This document shows positions 1 to 8,932 of a DNA stretch of 64,000 nt, one piece after another (position 1 is the stretch's first letter; each line of letters opens with the position of its first letter). Origin of the DNA: DASVWH01 sp036389715 (GTDB lineage: Bacteria; Acidobacteriota; Blastocatellia; Pyrinomonadales; Pyrinomonadaceae); contig DASVWH010000091.1 in NCBI GenBank assembly GCA_036389715.1, forward strand, positions 1-64,000, given 5' to 3'. The notes below the pieces were generated by a model. It had not been told where the DNA came from, ran no database searches, and saw only the letters and a list, made by a program, of their open reading frames with translations. Made by a program: the position numbers and the translations under genes.

Positions 1-508
1 GAACTGCACGATCTTCGGCTTCAACACCGCAGGCATTGATGTCAACGTCGATGTCAACGGCTTTCTCGGCGTCGAGAACACGACCATCGAGAACACCAAC
101 ATCGGCGTCAGGATGAACGTGACGGGCTCGCCGACGCTCAACGCTTCCTTGAGAAACGTAGTGCTCAAGGGCTCGAACACTGGTCTGGATGTCTTGGCCG
201 GAACGGCTACTATCAGCAATTCGCTGGTTACTAACAACACCAGCAATGGCATCATCGCTGAAGGCGTGGTCGGGTCGGTCGCCAATGTAGACAACTGCGT
301 TGTGACTACCAATGGGACGGGCATCAATGCGGCCACAGGCGTCGCCACCGTCCGCATTAATAACAACAGCGTGTTCCGTAATACGACGGGCATCTCGAAC
401 TCCGGGACGATGCAGTCGTGGAAGAACAACAAGGTGTTCGGTAATACGACTAACCAGGCTGGCACGGTTCCGACGGACATCTCGGCCGTCGGCAACGGCG
501 TCCAGTAA
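1..508 (+). CDS. Right-handed beta-helix repeat protein, C-terminal fragment
   Basis: The reading frame is open from base 2 with no stop, so the gene begins before the window and only about 168 C-terminal residues are seen. The protein is rich in Asn, Thr, Gly and Val, with short repeated segments such as NNTSNGI, TTNGTGI and RNTTGI. This is the coil pattern of parallel beta-helix proteins, in which each turn is about 20-25 residues. Such proteins are usually secreted or surface-exposed and often bind or cleave polysaccharides. No catalytic residues can be assigned from this fragment, so function stays open. A perfect hairpin follows the stop. The next gene is an ABC exporter, apparently in a separate transcription unit. 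Confidence 0.7.
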   Translation, partial: NCTIFGFNTAGIDVNVDVNGFLGVENTTIENTNIGVRMNVTGSPTLNASLRNVVLKGSNTGLDVLAGTATISNSLVTNNTSNGIIAEGVVGSVANVDNCVVTTNGTGINAATGVATVRINNNSVFRNTTGISNSGTMQSWKNNKVFGNTTNQAGTVPTDISAVGNGVQ

Positions 509-525
509 CCTTTCGGGTTAGTTTT

Positions 526-559
526 CTCCCGCCCGTCAAAGCCCGGCTCCGGGCGGGAG
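526..559 (+). terminator. Hairpin after the beta-helix gene
   Basis: A perfect 10-bp stem (CTCCCGCCCG at 526-535, its complement at 550-559) with a 14-nt loop begins 18 bases after the stop codon. No U-tract follows, so it may act as a weak intrinsic terminator or as a 3' end stabiliser. Confidence 0.6.
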
Positions 560-690
560 AGAGACATTTGCCGGGCCGACTATTGCTCGGCGGCGAGCCC
601 TAATCGGCCCGGCCATTTGATTCGGCCCCTCCCTGTAAAGCCTCCGCGCGAGACGTTATAGAGAGGGGCTCTTCTCTGCTTTCCGACTCC

Positions 691-719
691 TTGACGGGTT
701 TCCGATGTGTCGCTAGACT
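691..719 (+). promoter_or_regulatory. Candidate sigma70-type promoter of the polysaccharide locus
   Basis: TTGACG (691-696) is followed after a 17-bp spacer by TAGACT (714-719). The match is five of six at -35 and four of six at -10. Transcription from it would give a leader of roughly 115 nt before the wzm-like gene. The rest of the 509-841 gap holds the upstream hairpin and nothing else recognisable. The call rests on sequence only. Confidence 0.45.
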
Positions 720-841
720 GGTGCGTCTCTCTTTCAACGAACGATACTTCCTGTGCGAGCCTGTGCGGGTCCCGGCAGCTAATGCTTAGAGTTGGAAGGA
801 ACAAGAGGGCTTAAAGCAAGCCGCCCGGAAGTGGAAATCAA

Positions 842-1759
842 ATGAGCACGACGACCAGCAAGACTGCCCGCTCTTTAAAGCCAGTCCCTACCGGCAGCGA
901 GGCGGCCCCCGGCAGCGGGGCGACGCCGCTCCACTTACCTGACAAGCCTTTGGTGACGATCAAGCCGAGCAGCGCCTGGGTGGCGCTGGACCTGCGCGAC
1001 CTCTGGGCCTACCGCGACCTCTTCTATTTCCTGACGCGGCGCGATGTCATCATGCGCTACAAGCAGACGGCGCTCGGGGCGGCCTGGGCCATCATGCAGC
1101 CGCTCTTCACGATGCTCATCTTCAGCCTGATCTTCGGCAAGCTGGCGGGGATGAAATCGGACGGCGTGCCCTATCCGCTCTTCGCTTACGCGGGCCTCCT
1201 GCCCTGGACGTTCTTCGCCAACGCGGTGACCAACAGCGGCAACAGCCTGATCGGCAACGCGAACCTAATCACTAAGGTCTACTTTCCGCGGATGATGATT
1301 CCCGGCGCAGCCGTCACGGCCGGGCTGGTTGACTTCGCCATCGCGTTCGGGCTGCTCGCGGTCCTGATGGTCTACTACCAGGTTGCGCCGACGTGGAATC
1401 TGCTGATGCTGCTCCCGCTGGTGCTCCTGACGACGCTGCTGGCCCTGAGCGTCGGAATGTGGATGTCGGCCGTCAACGTCAAGTACCGCGACATCCGCTA
1501 CACGCTGCCGTTTATGATTCAGCTCTGGTTCTTTGCGACGCCGATAATCTACCCTGCGAGCCTCGTCCCAGAGCGCTGGCAGTGGGTCGTCGCGCTCAAC
1601 CCGATGGCCGGGGTGATAGAGGGCTACAGGGCGGCGCTCTTCGGGCGTCCGACCAACTGGCGGGCGCTCGGCTTCTCGGCCGTGATTACTTTCGCCATGC
1701 TGGTTTACTCCGCCTATGCCTTTCGCCGGATGGAGAGGCGCTTCGCCGACGTGATCTGA
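842..1759 (+). CDS. wzm: Polysaccharide ABC exporter permease (Wzm/TagG-like)
   Basis: This 305-residue protein is the inner-membrane permease of an ABC-2 polysaccharide exporter. It has a polar N-terminus of about 70 residues, then about six hydrophobic segments beginning near residue 77. Before the first segment lies the family's conserved stretch with RRDVIMRYKQT and LGAAWAIMQPL, followed by PWTFFANAV. The next gene starts directly after the stop (TGA then ATG) and is the matching ATPase, which fixes the assignment to the Wzm/Wzt pair. The pair moves undecaprenyl-diphosphate-linked glycan across the inner membrane. It heads a run of about 17 plus-strand genes for glycan assembly and modification. 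Confidence 0.9.
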   Translation: MSTTTSKTARSLKPVPTGSEAAPGSGATPLHLPDKPLVTIKPSSAWVALDLRDLWAYRDLFYFLTRRDVIMRYKQTALGAAWAIMQPLFTMLIFSLIFGKLAGMKSDGVPYPLFAYAGLLPWTFFANAVTNSGNSLIGNANLITKVYFPRMMIPGAAVTAGLVDFAIAFGLLAVLMVYYQVAPTWNLLMLLPLVLLTTLLALSVGMWMSAVNVKYRDIRYTLPFMIQLWFFATPIIYPASLVPERWQWVVALNPMAGVIEGYRAALFGRPTNWRALGFSAVITFAMLVYSAYAFRRMERRFADVI

Positions 1760-3067
1760 ATGAAGCCGATAATCCGAGTCCAGAACGTCAGCAAGCGTTA
1801 CCGCATCGGTGCGCGCCAGGAGCCCTACACGACCCTGCGCGACACGCTGGTCGAGGCCGTGCGCGCCCCGCTCAAGCGGCTGCGCAGGCGCAGAAACGGC
1901 GCGGACAATACCGTCTGGGCGCTCAAGGGTGTGAGCTTCACGGTCGAGCCCGGAGAGGTGGTCGGCATCGTCGGGCGCAACGGCGCGGGCAAGTCCACGC
2001 TCCTCAAAATCCTCTCGCGCATCACGGAGCCCACCACCGGCCAGATTGACCTCTACGGGCGCGTCGGCAGCCTGTTGGAAGTCGGGACCGGTTTTAACCC
2101 GGAGTTGACTGGCAGAGAGAACGCTTACCTGAGCGGCACGATTCTCGGCATGAGAAGGTCGGAAGTCGCGCGCAAGTTCGACGAGATCGTCGCCTTCGCC
2201 GAGATCGAGAAGTTCATAGACACGCCCGTCAAGCATTACTCCAGCGGGATGTACATGCGGCTGGCCTTCGCCGTCGCGGCACACCTGGAGCCGGAGATTC
2301 TGCTCGTTGACGAAGTGCTGGCCGTCGGCGATGCGGCTTTCCAGAAGAAGTGTCTCGGCAAGATGGGCGACGTGGCGAAGGCGGGCCGCACAGTCCTCTT
2401 CGTCAGTCACAACATGACGGCCGTCAACCAGTTGTGCAGCAGCGCAGTGATGCTCGCCGACGGCCAGATAGTCCGCCAGGGCGAGACGGGCGAGGTCGTC
2501 GCCGAGTATCTCAAGATGGGCAGCGAGAGCGGCGGCGAGCGCCTCTGGCCGGACCCGGAGTCGGCCCCCGGCGACGACCAGATTCGCCTGCACGCCATCC
2601 GCGTGATCTCGCAGGGCGAGGTGACGGCCGACGTGGATATTGATAAAGAGGTCTTGGTCGAGGTCGAGTTCTGGAGCCTTGCGCCGGAGAGCCGCAATAT
2701 CCTGGCCAACATCTACCTGCTCGACAGCATGGGGACAATCGTGCTCAGCACGGCCAACGCGCCGTCGGCCAATCTCTTGCAGGAGGACTGGTTCGACCAG
2801 CCGCACGCGCCCGGCCTCTACCGCGCGACCTGCACCCTGCCCGCCAATTTTCTCAACGACGACGTTTATTATATTACCGTCTACATGGTATCGTTAGGCC
2901 CCATCGTGATTCATGCGCAGGCGCTGCAAGCCCTCTCCTTCAAGGTCTTCGACACGGGCGTGATGCGCCAGGCCGGGGGCGGCAGCTGGGCCGGAGTGGT
3001 GCGCGTGCGCCTGCCCTGGCGCACAGAGATGCTCGGGCCAATCAAGAGCGAGGCTCGCTCGAACTAG
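1760..3067 (+). CDS. wzt: Polysaccharide ABC exporter ATPase with C-terminal sugar-recognition domain (Wzt-like)
   Basis: This 435-residue ATPase powers glycan export with the permease directly upstream. The Walker A motif GRNGAGKST spans about residues 72-80, the signature YSSGMYMRLAFA starts near 161, Walker B ILLVDE is near 181-186, and the switch His lies in FVSHNM near 218. Residues from about 275 to the end form an extra beta-rich domain absent from TagH-type minimal ATPases. In characterised Wzt proteins such as those of E. coli O8/O9a, this C-terminal domain binds the modified non-reducing end of the finished O-antigen. That suggests this exporter also recognises a terminal modification (inference), which fits the many methyltransferase genes downstream. 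Confidence 0.9.
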   Translation: MKPIIRVQNVSKRYRIGARQEPYTTLRDTLVEAVRAPLKRLRRRRNGADNTVWALKGVSFTVEPGEVVGIVGRNGAGKSTLLKILSRITEPTTGQIDLYGRVGSLLEVGTGFNPELTGRENAYLSGTILGMRRSEVARKFDEIVAFAEIEKFIDTPVKHYSSGMYMRLAFAVAAHLEPEILLVDEVLAVGDAAFQKKCLGKMGDVAKAGRTVLFVSHNMTAVNQLCSSAVMLADGQIVRQGETGEVVAEYLKMGSESGGERLWPDPESAPGDDQIRLHAIRVISQGEVTADVDIDKEVLVEVEFWSLAPESRNILANIYLLDSMGTIVLSTANAPSANLLQEDWFDQPHAPGLYRATCTLPANFLNDDVYYITVYMVSLGPIVIHAQALQALSFKVFDTGVMRQAGGGSWAGVVRVRLPWRTEMLGPIKSEARSN

Positions 3068-3151
3068 GGCTCTTTGAGAGCCGCCCGAGCCCTACTTCCG
3101 CGCGCGAGGATTAGGGCCGTCAACCGAACAAAGATAAAGGGACTCCGCAAG

Positions 3152-4099
3152 GTGAACGTAGAACAGGTTATCGAAAGAAAGAGCCGGATCATCGAGAGAT
3201 TCGGCGAGTGGACCGCGCATAACATCCGGCTGACGGAAGATGTCTACACTATCGGGAAGCTGGTGCGCGGCGACGAGATCGCGCTGCGCCGGATTCTCCA
3301 GATAGTTTCGGACGCCTGCGGCAAACCGCTCGCCGAGCTGCGCGTGCTGGACCTGGCCTGCCTCGAAGGTCTCTATGCGATTGAGCTGGCGCGGCACGGG
3401 GCGAGCGCCGTGGCCGTCGAAGCGCGCGAAGCCAATATCGAGAAGACGCGTTTCGTCAAAGAGGTGCTCGCCCTCGACCGGCTCGAACTGTCGCAGGACG
3501 ACGTGCGTAACTTGAGCGTCGAGAAGTACGGACATTTCGACGCCGTCCTCTGCCTCGGCATCCTTTACCACCTGGACGCGCCCGACGTTTTCGAGTTCGT
3601 CCAAAGCATGTCGGACGTTTGCCGCCGCTGCCTGATTATTGACACCCACATCAGTTTCACCGACGAGGTCTCGCACGAGTACAAAGGGAAACAGTACTGG
3701 GGCAAGAATTACGTCGAGCACGCCCCCAAATCAACGGCCGAAGAGCGGCTCAACAATCTCTGGGCCTCGATTGATAACGTCAACAGCTTCTGGTTCACGC
3801 GGCCCTCGCTCCTGAACCTGCTGGCGCACGTCGGGTTCACCTCCGTCTACGAATGCCATAACCCGCCCGAGCTGCAAAAATTCGACAGCCGGATTACGCT
3901 GCTGGCGCTCAAGGGAAGCCCCGAAGAGGTGCTCTCGTCGCCGCTCGTCTCGCAGTCGCCCATCGAAGACTGGCCGGAAAAGATGGTCAAGCGAACACTC
4001 GGCGCGGAACACAAGGCGGGCGGCATTCGCAAGATCGTGCCCGAGCCGGTCAAACAGCTCGTCAGAAAAATCAGGTCGGGAAAGAACGACGCATCCTGA
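3152..4099 (+). CDS. SAM-dependent methyltransferase (CmoB/DUF1698-like fold)
   Basis: A class I methyltransferase of about 315 residues. Motif I is VLDLACLEGLYAIELA, followed by an acidic strand end (VAVEAREANIEK) and the later motif FDAVLCLGILYHLDAP. The substrate is unknown; its place between exporter and acyltransferase genes argues for a sugar hydroxyl on the surface glycan. The GTG at 3152 is chosen because it follows an AAAGG stretch and gives a normal N-terminus. An upstream TTG at 3074 would add 26 Arg-rich residues that look non-coding. The gap to the exporter ATPase is about 84 nt. Confidence 0.75.
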   Translation: MNVEQVIERKSRIIERFGEWTAHNIRLTEDVYTIGKLVRGDEIALRRILQIVSDACGKPLAELRVLDLACLEGLYAIELARHGASAVAVEAREANIEKTRFVKEVLALDRLELSQDDVRNLSVEKYGHFDAVLCLGILYHLDAPDVFEFVQSMSDVCRRCLIIDTHISFTDEVSHEYKGKQYWGKNYVEHAPKSTAEERLNNLWASIDNVNSFWFTRPSLLNLLAHVGFTSVYECHNPPELQKFDSRITLLALKGSPEEVLSSPLVSQSPIEDWPEKMVKRTLGAEHKAGGIRKIVPEPVKQLVRKIRSGKNDAS

Positions 4100-4130
4100 C
4101 CCGGCAGTGGAAGCGGGAGTAAAGATTCAG

Positions 4131-4814
4131 ATGAAGGATAAAACAGAGCGGATAGTCATCGTCGGCGACGGCGAGACGGCCGAGCTTGCCTACGAATATT
4201 TCACCTACGATTCGCCCTACGAGGTGGCGGCCTTTAGCGTCGAGCGCGAGTACGCACGGAAGACGGAGCTGTTCGGCCTGCCGGTCGTCCACTTTGAAGA
4301 GTTGCAGGAGAGGTATCCACCGGCCGAGTACAGGGCCTTCGTGGCCATCTCCTATACCCAGTTGAACCGCGTCCGCGCGCGTCTGTGCCGCGAGGCCAGG
4401 AGCAAGGGTTACTCGCTCGTCTCCTACGTCAGCTCGAAGGCTTTCGTCTGGCGCAACGCGGAGATCGGCGAGAACTGCTTTATCCTTGAGCACAACGTTA
4501 TCCAGTATGCCGTCAAGATAGGGAATAACGTCACGCTCTGGAGCGGCAATCACATCGGCCATCAATCCGTCATCAGGGACAACGCCTTCATCTCTTCGCA
4601 CGTCGTCGTTTCCGGCTACTGCGAAGTCGGCGAAAACTGCTTTCTCGGCGTCAACAGCGCCATCGCCAACAACGTCAGGATAGCCCCGGACTGCATCATC
4701 GCCATGGGCGCGGTCATTAACCGCAACACGGAAGAGCGCAAGGTCTACAAGGGCAACCCGGGCCGCCCGTCAGAGGTTGACAGCTTTACCGTCTTCAAGG
4801 TTAAGGGAGAGTAG
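4131..4814 (+). CDS. Sugar O/N-acyltransferase, NeuD/PglD-like left-handed beta-helix
   Basis: About 227 residues. The N-terminal part (IVIVGDGETAELAYEYF) resembles the Rossmann-like nucleotide-sugar-binding domain of PglD/NeuD proteins. The C-terminal half carries imperfect hexapeptide repeats (NAEIGENC, VKIGNNV, CEVGENC, NNVRIAPDC) typical of acetyl-CoA-dependent acyltransferases with a left-handed beta-helix. It could acetylate the amino sugar made by the FdtA/FdtB-like pair further down, or a glycan hydroxyl. The ATG at 4131 follows GGGAG; an in-frame GTG at 4107 is the alternative start. The next gene begins 5 nt after the stop, suggesting co-transcription. Confidence 0.8.
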   Translation: MKDKTERIVIVGDGETAELAYEYFTYDSPYEVAAFSVEREYARKTELFGLPVVHFEELQERYPPAEYRAFVAISYTQLNRVRARLCREARSKGYSLVSYVSSKAFVWRNAEIGENCFILEHNVIQYAVKIGNNVTLWSGNHIGHQSVIRDNAFISSHVVVSGYCEVGENCFLGVNSAIANNVRIAPDCIIAMGAVINRNTEERKVYKGNPGRPSEVDSFTVFKVKGE

Positions 4815-4819
4815 CGACC

Positions 4820-5737
4820 GTGAAGTGGACCAAGAAGGGGCTCATCTACGGGCCGCCGGGCGACTCGTCCTGGGCCAGGCATTCGGCGCTGCAACCCACT
4901 CCGCTGCTCAAGGATGATGGCCGCATCAGGGTCTTCGTCGGCTTTCGTGACGATGCGGGCATCGGTCGCGTCGGCTTCGTCGATGTCAGCGCCGAGAATC
5001 CGGCGGAAGTCTTACGCGTCTCGGAGAGGCCGGTCCTCGATGTCGGGACGCCCGGGGCCTTCGACGAAAACGGGGTCGTCCCCTGCGCCGTCGTCGAGCG
5101 CGAGGGCAAGCTCTATCTCTATTACGCGGGCTACCAGCTCGGGCGCAAGGTCAAGTTTTACGTCTTCAGCGGGCTGGCCGTGAGCGAGGACGGCGGCGAA
5201 TCCTTTCAGCGCCAGAGCAGAGTCCCGGTCTGCGACCGGACGGACAAGGAGCTTTTCTTCCGCGTCATTCATTCCATCATCCGCGAGGGCGGCGAGTGGA
5301 AGGTCTGGTACGGCGGGGGCAGCGAGTACACAATGGAAGGCGGCAAGCAGCTGCCCAACTACAACATCAGGTACACGACTTCGCCCGACGGCTTACGGCT
5401 CGCGGAGGATTTCAAGGTCTGCGTTGACATGGCGGGCGCGGACGAGTACCGCGTCGGCAGGCCCTACGTCATCAAGGACGGCGAGCGTTACCGCATGTTC
5501 TACTCGGCCGGGACCGTCTCGAAGGGTTACAGGCTCGCCTACGCCGAATCGGCGGACGGCATCAACTGGTCCAGGCAGGACCGGGAGATCGGGATAGACG
5601 TGTCGGAGTCCGGCTGGGACTCTCGGATGCAGGCTTACCCGAGCGTCGTCGCTTACCGGGAAAAGACCTATCTATTTTACAATGGCAACGATTACGGCCG
5701 CGACGGTTTCGGCTACGCAGTCCTGGAGCACTGGTAG
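4820..5737 (+). CDS. Glycosidase-like five-bladed beta-propeller protein (GH43/GH130-like)
   Basis: This 305-residue protein shows repeating blade motifs, for example RIRVFVGFRDDAG, KLYLYYAGYQLG, EWKVWYGGGSEY and RYRMFYSAGTVS. This spacing of F/Y-rich strands and D/E residues resembles the GH32/43/68/130 propeller superfamily. No signal peptide is visible, so it probably acts in the cytoplasm. Genes of this type recur in O-antigen and capsule loci with no proven reaction; a phosphorylase or trimming role is possible but not shown. The GTG start follows GGGAG, 5 nt after the preceding stop, and the next gene starts 8 nt after it. Confidence 0.65.
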   Translation: MKWTKKGLIYGPPGDSSWARHSALQPTPLLKDDGRIRVFVGFRDDAGIGRVGFVDVSAENPAEVLRVSERPVLDVGTPGAFDENGVVPCAVVEREGKLYLYYAGYQLGRKVKFYVFSGLAVSEDGGESFQRQSRVPVCDRTDKELFFRVIHSIIREGGEWKVWYGGGSEYTMEGGKQLPNYNIRYTTSPDGLRLAEDFKVCVDMAGADEYRVGRPYVIKDGERYRMFYSAGTVSKGYRLAYAESADGINWSRQDREIGIDVSESGWDSRMQAYPSVVAYREKTYLFYNGNDYGRDGFGYAVLEHW

Positions 5738-5745
5738 AACAGCAA

Positions 5746-6687
5746 GTGATAGCCATCAAGAGATATGACGCGGAGCACAAGGCTCTGTGGGACAGCTTCA
5801 TCGCCCGGTCGAAAAACGGCGTCTTCCTGTTTCACAGAGACTACATGGAATATCACTCGGACAGGTTCAAGGATTGCTCCCGGATGTTCTTTGAAGGCGA
5901 GACGCTGGTCGCCGTGATGCCCGCCAACGTCGCGGGCGAGCGGCTGGTTTCTCACGGCGGCCTGACGTTTGGCGGCATCGTCTCCGACAGCCGGATGAAG
6001 ACCCCGCTCATCCTCGAACTCTTCGCCGCGCTCAAAGAGCAGCTCCTGTCCGAGGGCCTGACCAAACTCGTCTACAAGGCAATCCCGCACATCTATCACA
6101 GCCTGCCCGCAGAGGAAGACCTTTACGCGCTCTATCGTCACGGCGCGACGCTCGTTCGCCGCGACGTGGCCTCGACGCTCGACGCCAGGCAGAGAATAGG
6201 CTTTAGCAAGGGACGGAAGTGGAGTATAAAGCAGGCTCTCAAGCACGGCCTGAGGGTCGAGCGAAGCTACGACTTCGACCGCTTTATGGCCATCGAGGGG
6301 CAGGTGCTGCGGGCCAAGTACGGGGTTGAGCCGGTTCACAGCGGCGAGGAGATGCGGCGGCTGGCGGGCAGGTTCCCCGAAAACATCAAGCTCTTCGCGG
6401 CCTACAAGAGCGAGGAGATGTTGGCGGGCGTCATCATCTACGAGAGCCGGATGGTGGCGCACGCGCAGTACATCTCGGCCGACGATGAAGGCAAGCAGGC
6501 AGGCGCGCTCGACCTGATTTTGAACCACCTGACCAACGAGTATTATGCCGGGAAACCCTACTTCGATTTCGGCATCTCGACCGAAAATAACGGCAGCTAT
6601 CTCAACGAGGGCTTGATCGAAAATAAGGAGAGCTTCGGGGCGCGGGCCGTCGTTTACGATTTTTACGAGCTCAGCTTAACGGCATGA
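5746..6687 (+). CDS. FemAB/GNAT-type acyl- or aminoacyl-transferase
   Basis: About 313 residues in the double-GNAT fold of FemAB-like proteins. An N-terminal part carries WDSFIARSKNGVFLFHRDY, and a C-terminal acetyltransferase-like domain carries LAGVIIYESRMVAHAQYIS and YFDFGISTENNGSYLNEGL, the latter being the usual late strand and substrate-site region. In polysaccharide loci such proteins are thought to attach acyl or amino-acid groups to amino sugars. The donor here is unknown. The start is GTG at 5746, 8 nt after the upstream stop, so it is translated from the same message. Confidence 0.7.
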   Translation: MIAIKRYDAEHKALWDSFIARSKNGVFLFHRDYMEYHSDRFKDCSRMFFEGETLVAVMPANVAGERLVSHGGLTFGGIVSDSRMKTPLILELFAALKEQLLSEGLTKLVYKAIPHIYHSLPAEEDLYALYRHGATLVRRDVASTLDARQRIGFSKGRKWSIKQALKHGLRVERSYDFDRFMAIEGQVLRAKYGVEPVHSGEEMRRLAGRFPENIKLFAAYKSEEMLAGVIIYESRMVAHAQYISADDEGKQAGALDLILNHLTNEYYAGKPYFDFGISTENNGSYLNEGLIENKESFGARAVVYDFYELSLTA

Positions 6688-6722
6688 ACACCGCGCCGGT
6701 GTGACGGCAAAGGGAGGTTAAA

Positions 6723-7553
6723 GTGCAGGACGCGATTCGGGCTTTCGGGGTCAAAGAATTCACCCAGGTCTCGACGGAGGCAGAACGCGCCGTCGAAGAG
6801 ATCAGGCTGGTCGGCTACACGATTTTGACGGGCGTCCTGGCGGATGCCGAGCTGCCCTCGGTCAGGAGCAAGGTGGACGACATCTACGAGGCGCAGCTTG
6901 CAGAGGTCGGCGGCCCGGAGCGGCTCGCGACCATCAACGACCTGCACACGGCGCGCGCTCTGCTGGCTTACGACGAATACTTCTTGCGGGTTGCGACCGC
7001 CCCGCGCGTGCTCGCCATCGTCGAGAAACTCCTCGGCGATTACTTCGTCCTGATGCTGCAAAACGGGATCATCAACGTGCCCGACACGGGCAACGAACAG
7101 AACGCCGGGTACTGGCATCGTGACTTGAACTACCAGCACTTCATCAGCTCGCGGCCGCTCTCCATCAGCGCGCTCTTTTGCGTGGACGAATTCTCGGAGG
7201 CGACCGGCGGCACGTACCTGCTGCCTGCGTCTCACAAGACGGAGGCGTTCCCCTCGGACGAGTTCATCCGCAAGCACGAGCAGGTGGTCAACGCGCCCGC
7301 CGGGGCCGTCATCGTCTTCGATTCGATGCTCTATCATCGCAGCGGACACAACACGTCCGGCAGGGCGCGCCGGGCGCTCAATCACATGTACACGCTGCCG
7401 CTGATTAAGCAGCAGATAAGTTTCCCGAAAATATTGAAGGGGCGCTTTAGCGATGACCCCTTCCTCGGCAAATTCCTCGGCTACGAGAGCGAGTCCGAAG
7501 AGAGCGTCGTCGAGTTTCGTGAAAAGAGGCTCGGCAGATTGGCGGCCTCGTAG
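6723..7553 (+). CDS. Phytanoyl-CoA dioxygenase (PhyH) family Fe(II)/2-oxoglutarate oxygenase
   Basis: 276 residues. The iron-binding HxD is visible as H132-R-D134 in WHRDLNYQHF. The distal His is most likely H205 in LYHRSGHNTSGRARR, with the following Arg residues placed to bind 2-oxoglutarate. The family hydroxylates small molecules or sugars. Within a glycan locus it may hydroxylate a sugar or its acyl chain (inference). A good ribosome-binding site (GGGAGG) precedes the GTG start at 6723. The 96-nt gap after it is the first sizeable break in this part of the run. Confidence 0.8.
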   Translation: MQDAIRAFGVKEFTQVSTEAERAVEEIRLVGYTILTGVLADAELPSVRSKVDDIYEAQLAEVGGPERLATINDLHTARALLAYDEYFLRVATAPRVLAIVEKLLGDYFVLMLQNGIINVPDTGNEQNAGYWHRDLNYQHFISSRPLSISALFCVDEFSEATGGTYLLPASHKTEAFPSDEFIRKHEQVVNAPAGAVIVFDSMLYHRSGHNTSGRARRALNHMYTLPLIKQQISFPKILKGRFSDDPFLGKFLGYESESEESVVEFREKRLGRLAAS

Positions 7554-7649
7554 GCCCACCCGTCACAGTGGCGCTGGGCTCCGAGAGGGGAGCGGGCGAG
7601 AGCGCGGAGCAGGAGCGCGCCCGGCACGGCTCGCGTAGAAATCAACTTC

Positions 7650-8819
7650 ATGCAGCATTCAAATCCCGAGCGCGAACTCGAAGAGCTGTTAGGCGAGAGC
7701 GTCGAGGAGGCCGAGAGCCGGACGCGCTCTTTTCTCGCACAGACCTTTGACCAAGAGCCTTCAATCGTGCTCTTCGGCGCGGGTTTTTTGGGGCAACAAT
7801 GTGCCGCCGGTTTGCAGGCGGCGGGAGTCCGGCCGCTCGCCTTTGCCGACGACACGCCCTCCAAGCAGGGGCAGTCCATCAGCGGCATTCCCGTCATCAC
7901 GCTCGACGCAGCGGCGCGAAAGTACGGCGAGACGGCCACCTTCGTCGTCACCATCAACAACGCGGCGCATCGCTACGGGCGCTCGGTGGAGCGGCTGACG
8001 GGGCTCGGCTGCCGGAGAGTCGCGCCCTTTCTGGCGCTGGCCTGGAATTACGCCGGGACCTTTCTGCCCTACTACCAGTTCGATCTGCCCGCCAGCGTTC
8101 TCCGCCAGGCGAGGGCCATCCGGGAGGCTTTCGCCCTCTTCGGCGACAACGAATCGCGCCGCCAGTTCGTCGCGCACCTGCGCTTCAGGCTCTTTCTCGA
8201 TTTCGCGGCGCTGCCAGCCAATTCGCCCGACAAATATTTTCCCGCGGACATTTTCAAGAGCCTCTCGCCCGAGATCGTCTACGTAGATTGCGGCGCGTTT
8301 GACGGCGACACGCTGAGGATGTTTCTCGACCGGCATCGCGCGGGCTTCAAACGCGCCGTCGTCTTCGAGCCGGACCCCAGGACTTTCGAGAGACTCAAGG
8401 GCTACATCTCTTCCTTGAGCGACGACGTGAGGGGCAAGATCAGGGCCAGGAATGCGGCCATCGGGCTGGAAAACAGCTTGATGAGTTTCAACGCGATGGG
8501 CGAGGAAGGCTCTGCCTTCGACCCGGCCGGGAGCACGCAGGTCGAGGTCGTCTCGCTGGACCAGGCGTTGAAGAACGAGCATCCGACCTTCATCAAGTTC
8601 GACATCGAAGGCGCGGAGCAGGACGCCTTAAGGGGAGGCCGGAATCTGATCCAGACTTTAAAGCCGACGCTGGCCGTCTCCGTCTATCACCGGCCGGGCG
8701 ACATGTGGGAAGTCCCGCTCTATCTCAAAGGGCTCAACGAAGACTACGCCTTCTTCTTGCGGACCGAGGGCGAAGACGGATTCGGGACGGTCTGTTATGC
8801 TGTAGCTTCGCGGACTTAA
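7650..8819 (+). CDS. FkbM-family methyltransferase with N-terminal Rossmann-like domain
   Basis: 389 residues in two parts. Residues about 35-130 look like a nucleotide-binding fold: SIVLFGAGFLGQQCAAGL, then ADDTPSKQGQSISGIPV, which resembles the PglD-type sugar-nucleotide-binding N-terminus. Residues about 205-380 form the FkbM methyltransferase core with EIVYVDCGAFDGDTLRMF as motif I, AVVFEPDPRTF at the second strand, and FIKFDIEGAEQDAL. FkbM enzymes commonly O-methylate sugars. Having the two domains in one chain suggests that a nucleotide sugar or glycan end is presented to the methyltransferase (inference). Confidence 0.8.
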   Translation: MQHSNPERELEELLGESVEEAESRTRSFLAQTFDQEPSIVLFGAGFLGQQCAAGLQAAGVRPLAFADDTPSKQGQSISGIPVITLDAAARKYGETATFVVTINNAAHRYGRSVERLTGLGCRRVAPFLALAWNYAGTFLPYYQFDLPASVLRQARAIREAFALFGDNESRRQFVAHLRFRLFLDFAALPANSPDKYFPADIFKSLSPEIVYVDCGAFDGDTLRMFLDRHRAGFKRAVVFEPDPRTFERLKGYISSLSDDVRGKIRARNAAIGLENSLMSFNAMGEEGSAFDPAGSTQVEVVSLDQALKNEHPTFIKFDIEGAEQDALRGGRNLIQTLKPTLAVSVYHRPGDMWEVPLYLKGLNEDYAFFLRTEGEDGFGTVCYAVASRT

Positions 8820-8932
8820 AAATAGCTGCCGCCCGCCGCGCAGGCAGCCGAGAGCCACCGATTGGCAGATGGGATAACAGGCGGGAATCGCCGGTTGGTT
8901 CTGCCAGCTTAACCTGTGATGATAATATTTGA

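Noticed and set aside
580..804. Small minus-strand frame in the gap before wzm
   Set aside because: Low-complexity, no motif; it overlaps the candidate promoter and the hairpin region.
1265..2806. Long minus-strand open frame of about 513 codons opposite the Wzm/Wzt genes
   Set aside because: It is the antisense shadow of two well-supported genes; its translation is rich in Arg, Asp and His with no motif, as expected from GC-rich codon bias.
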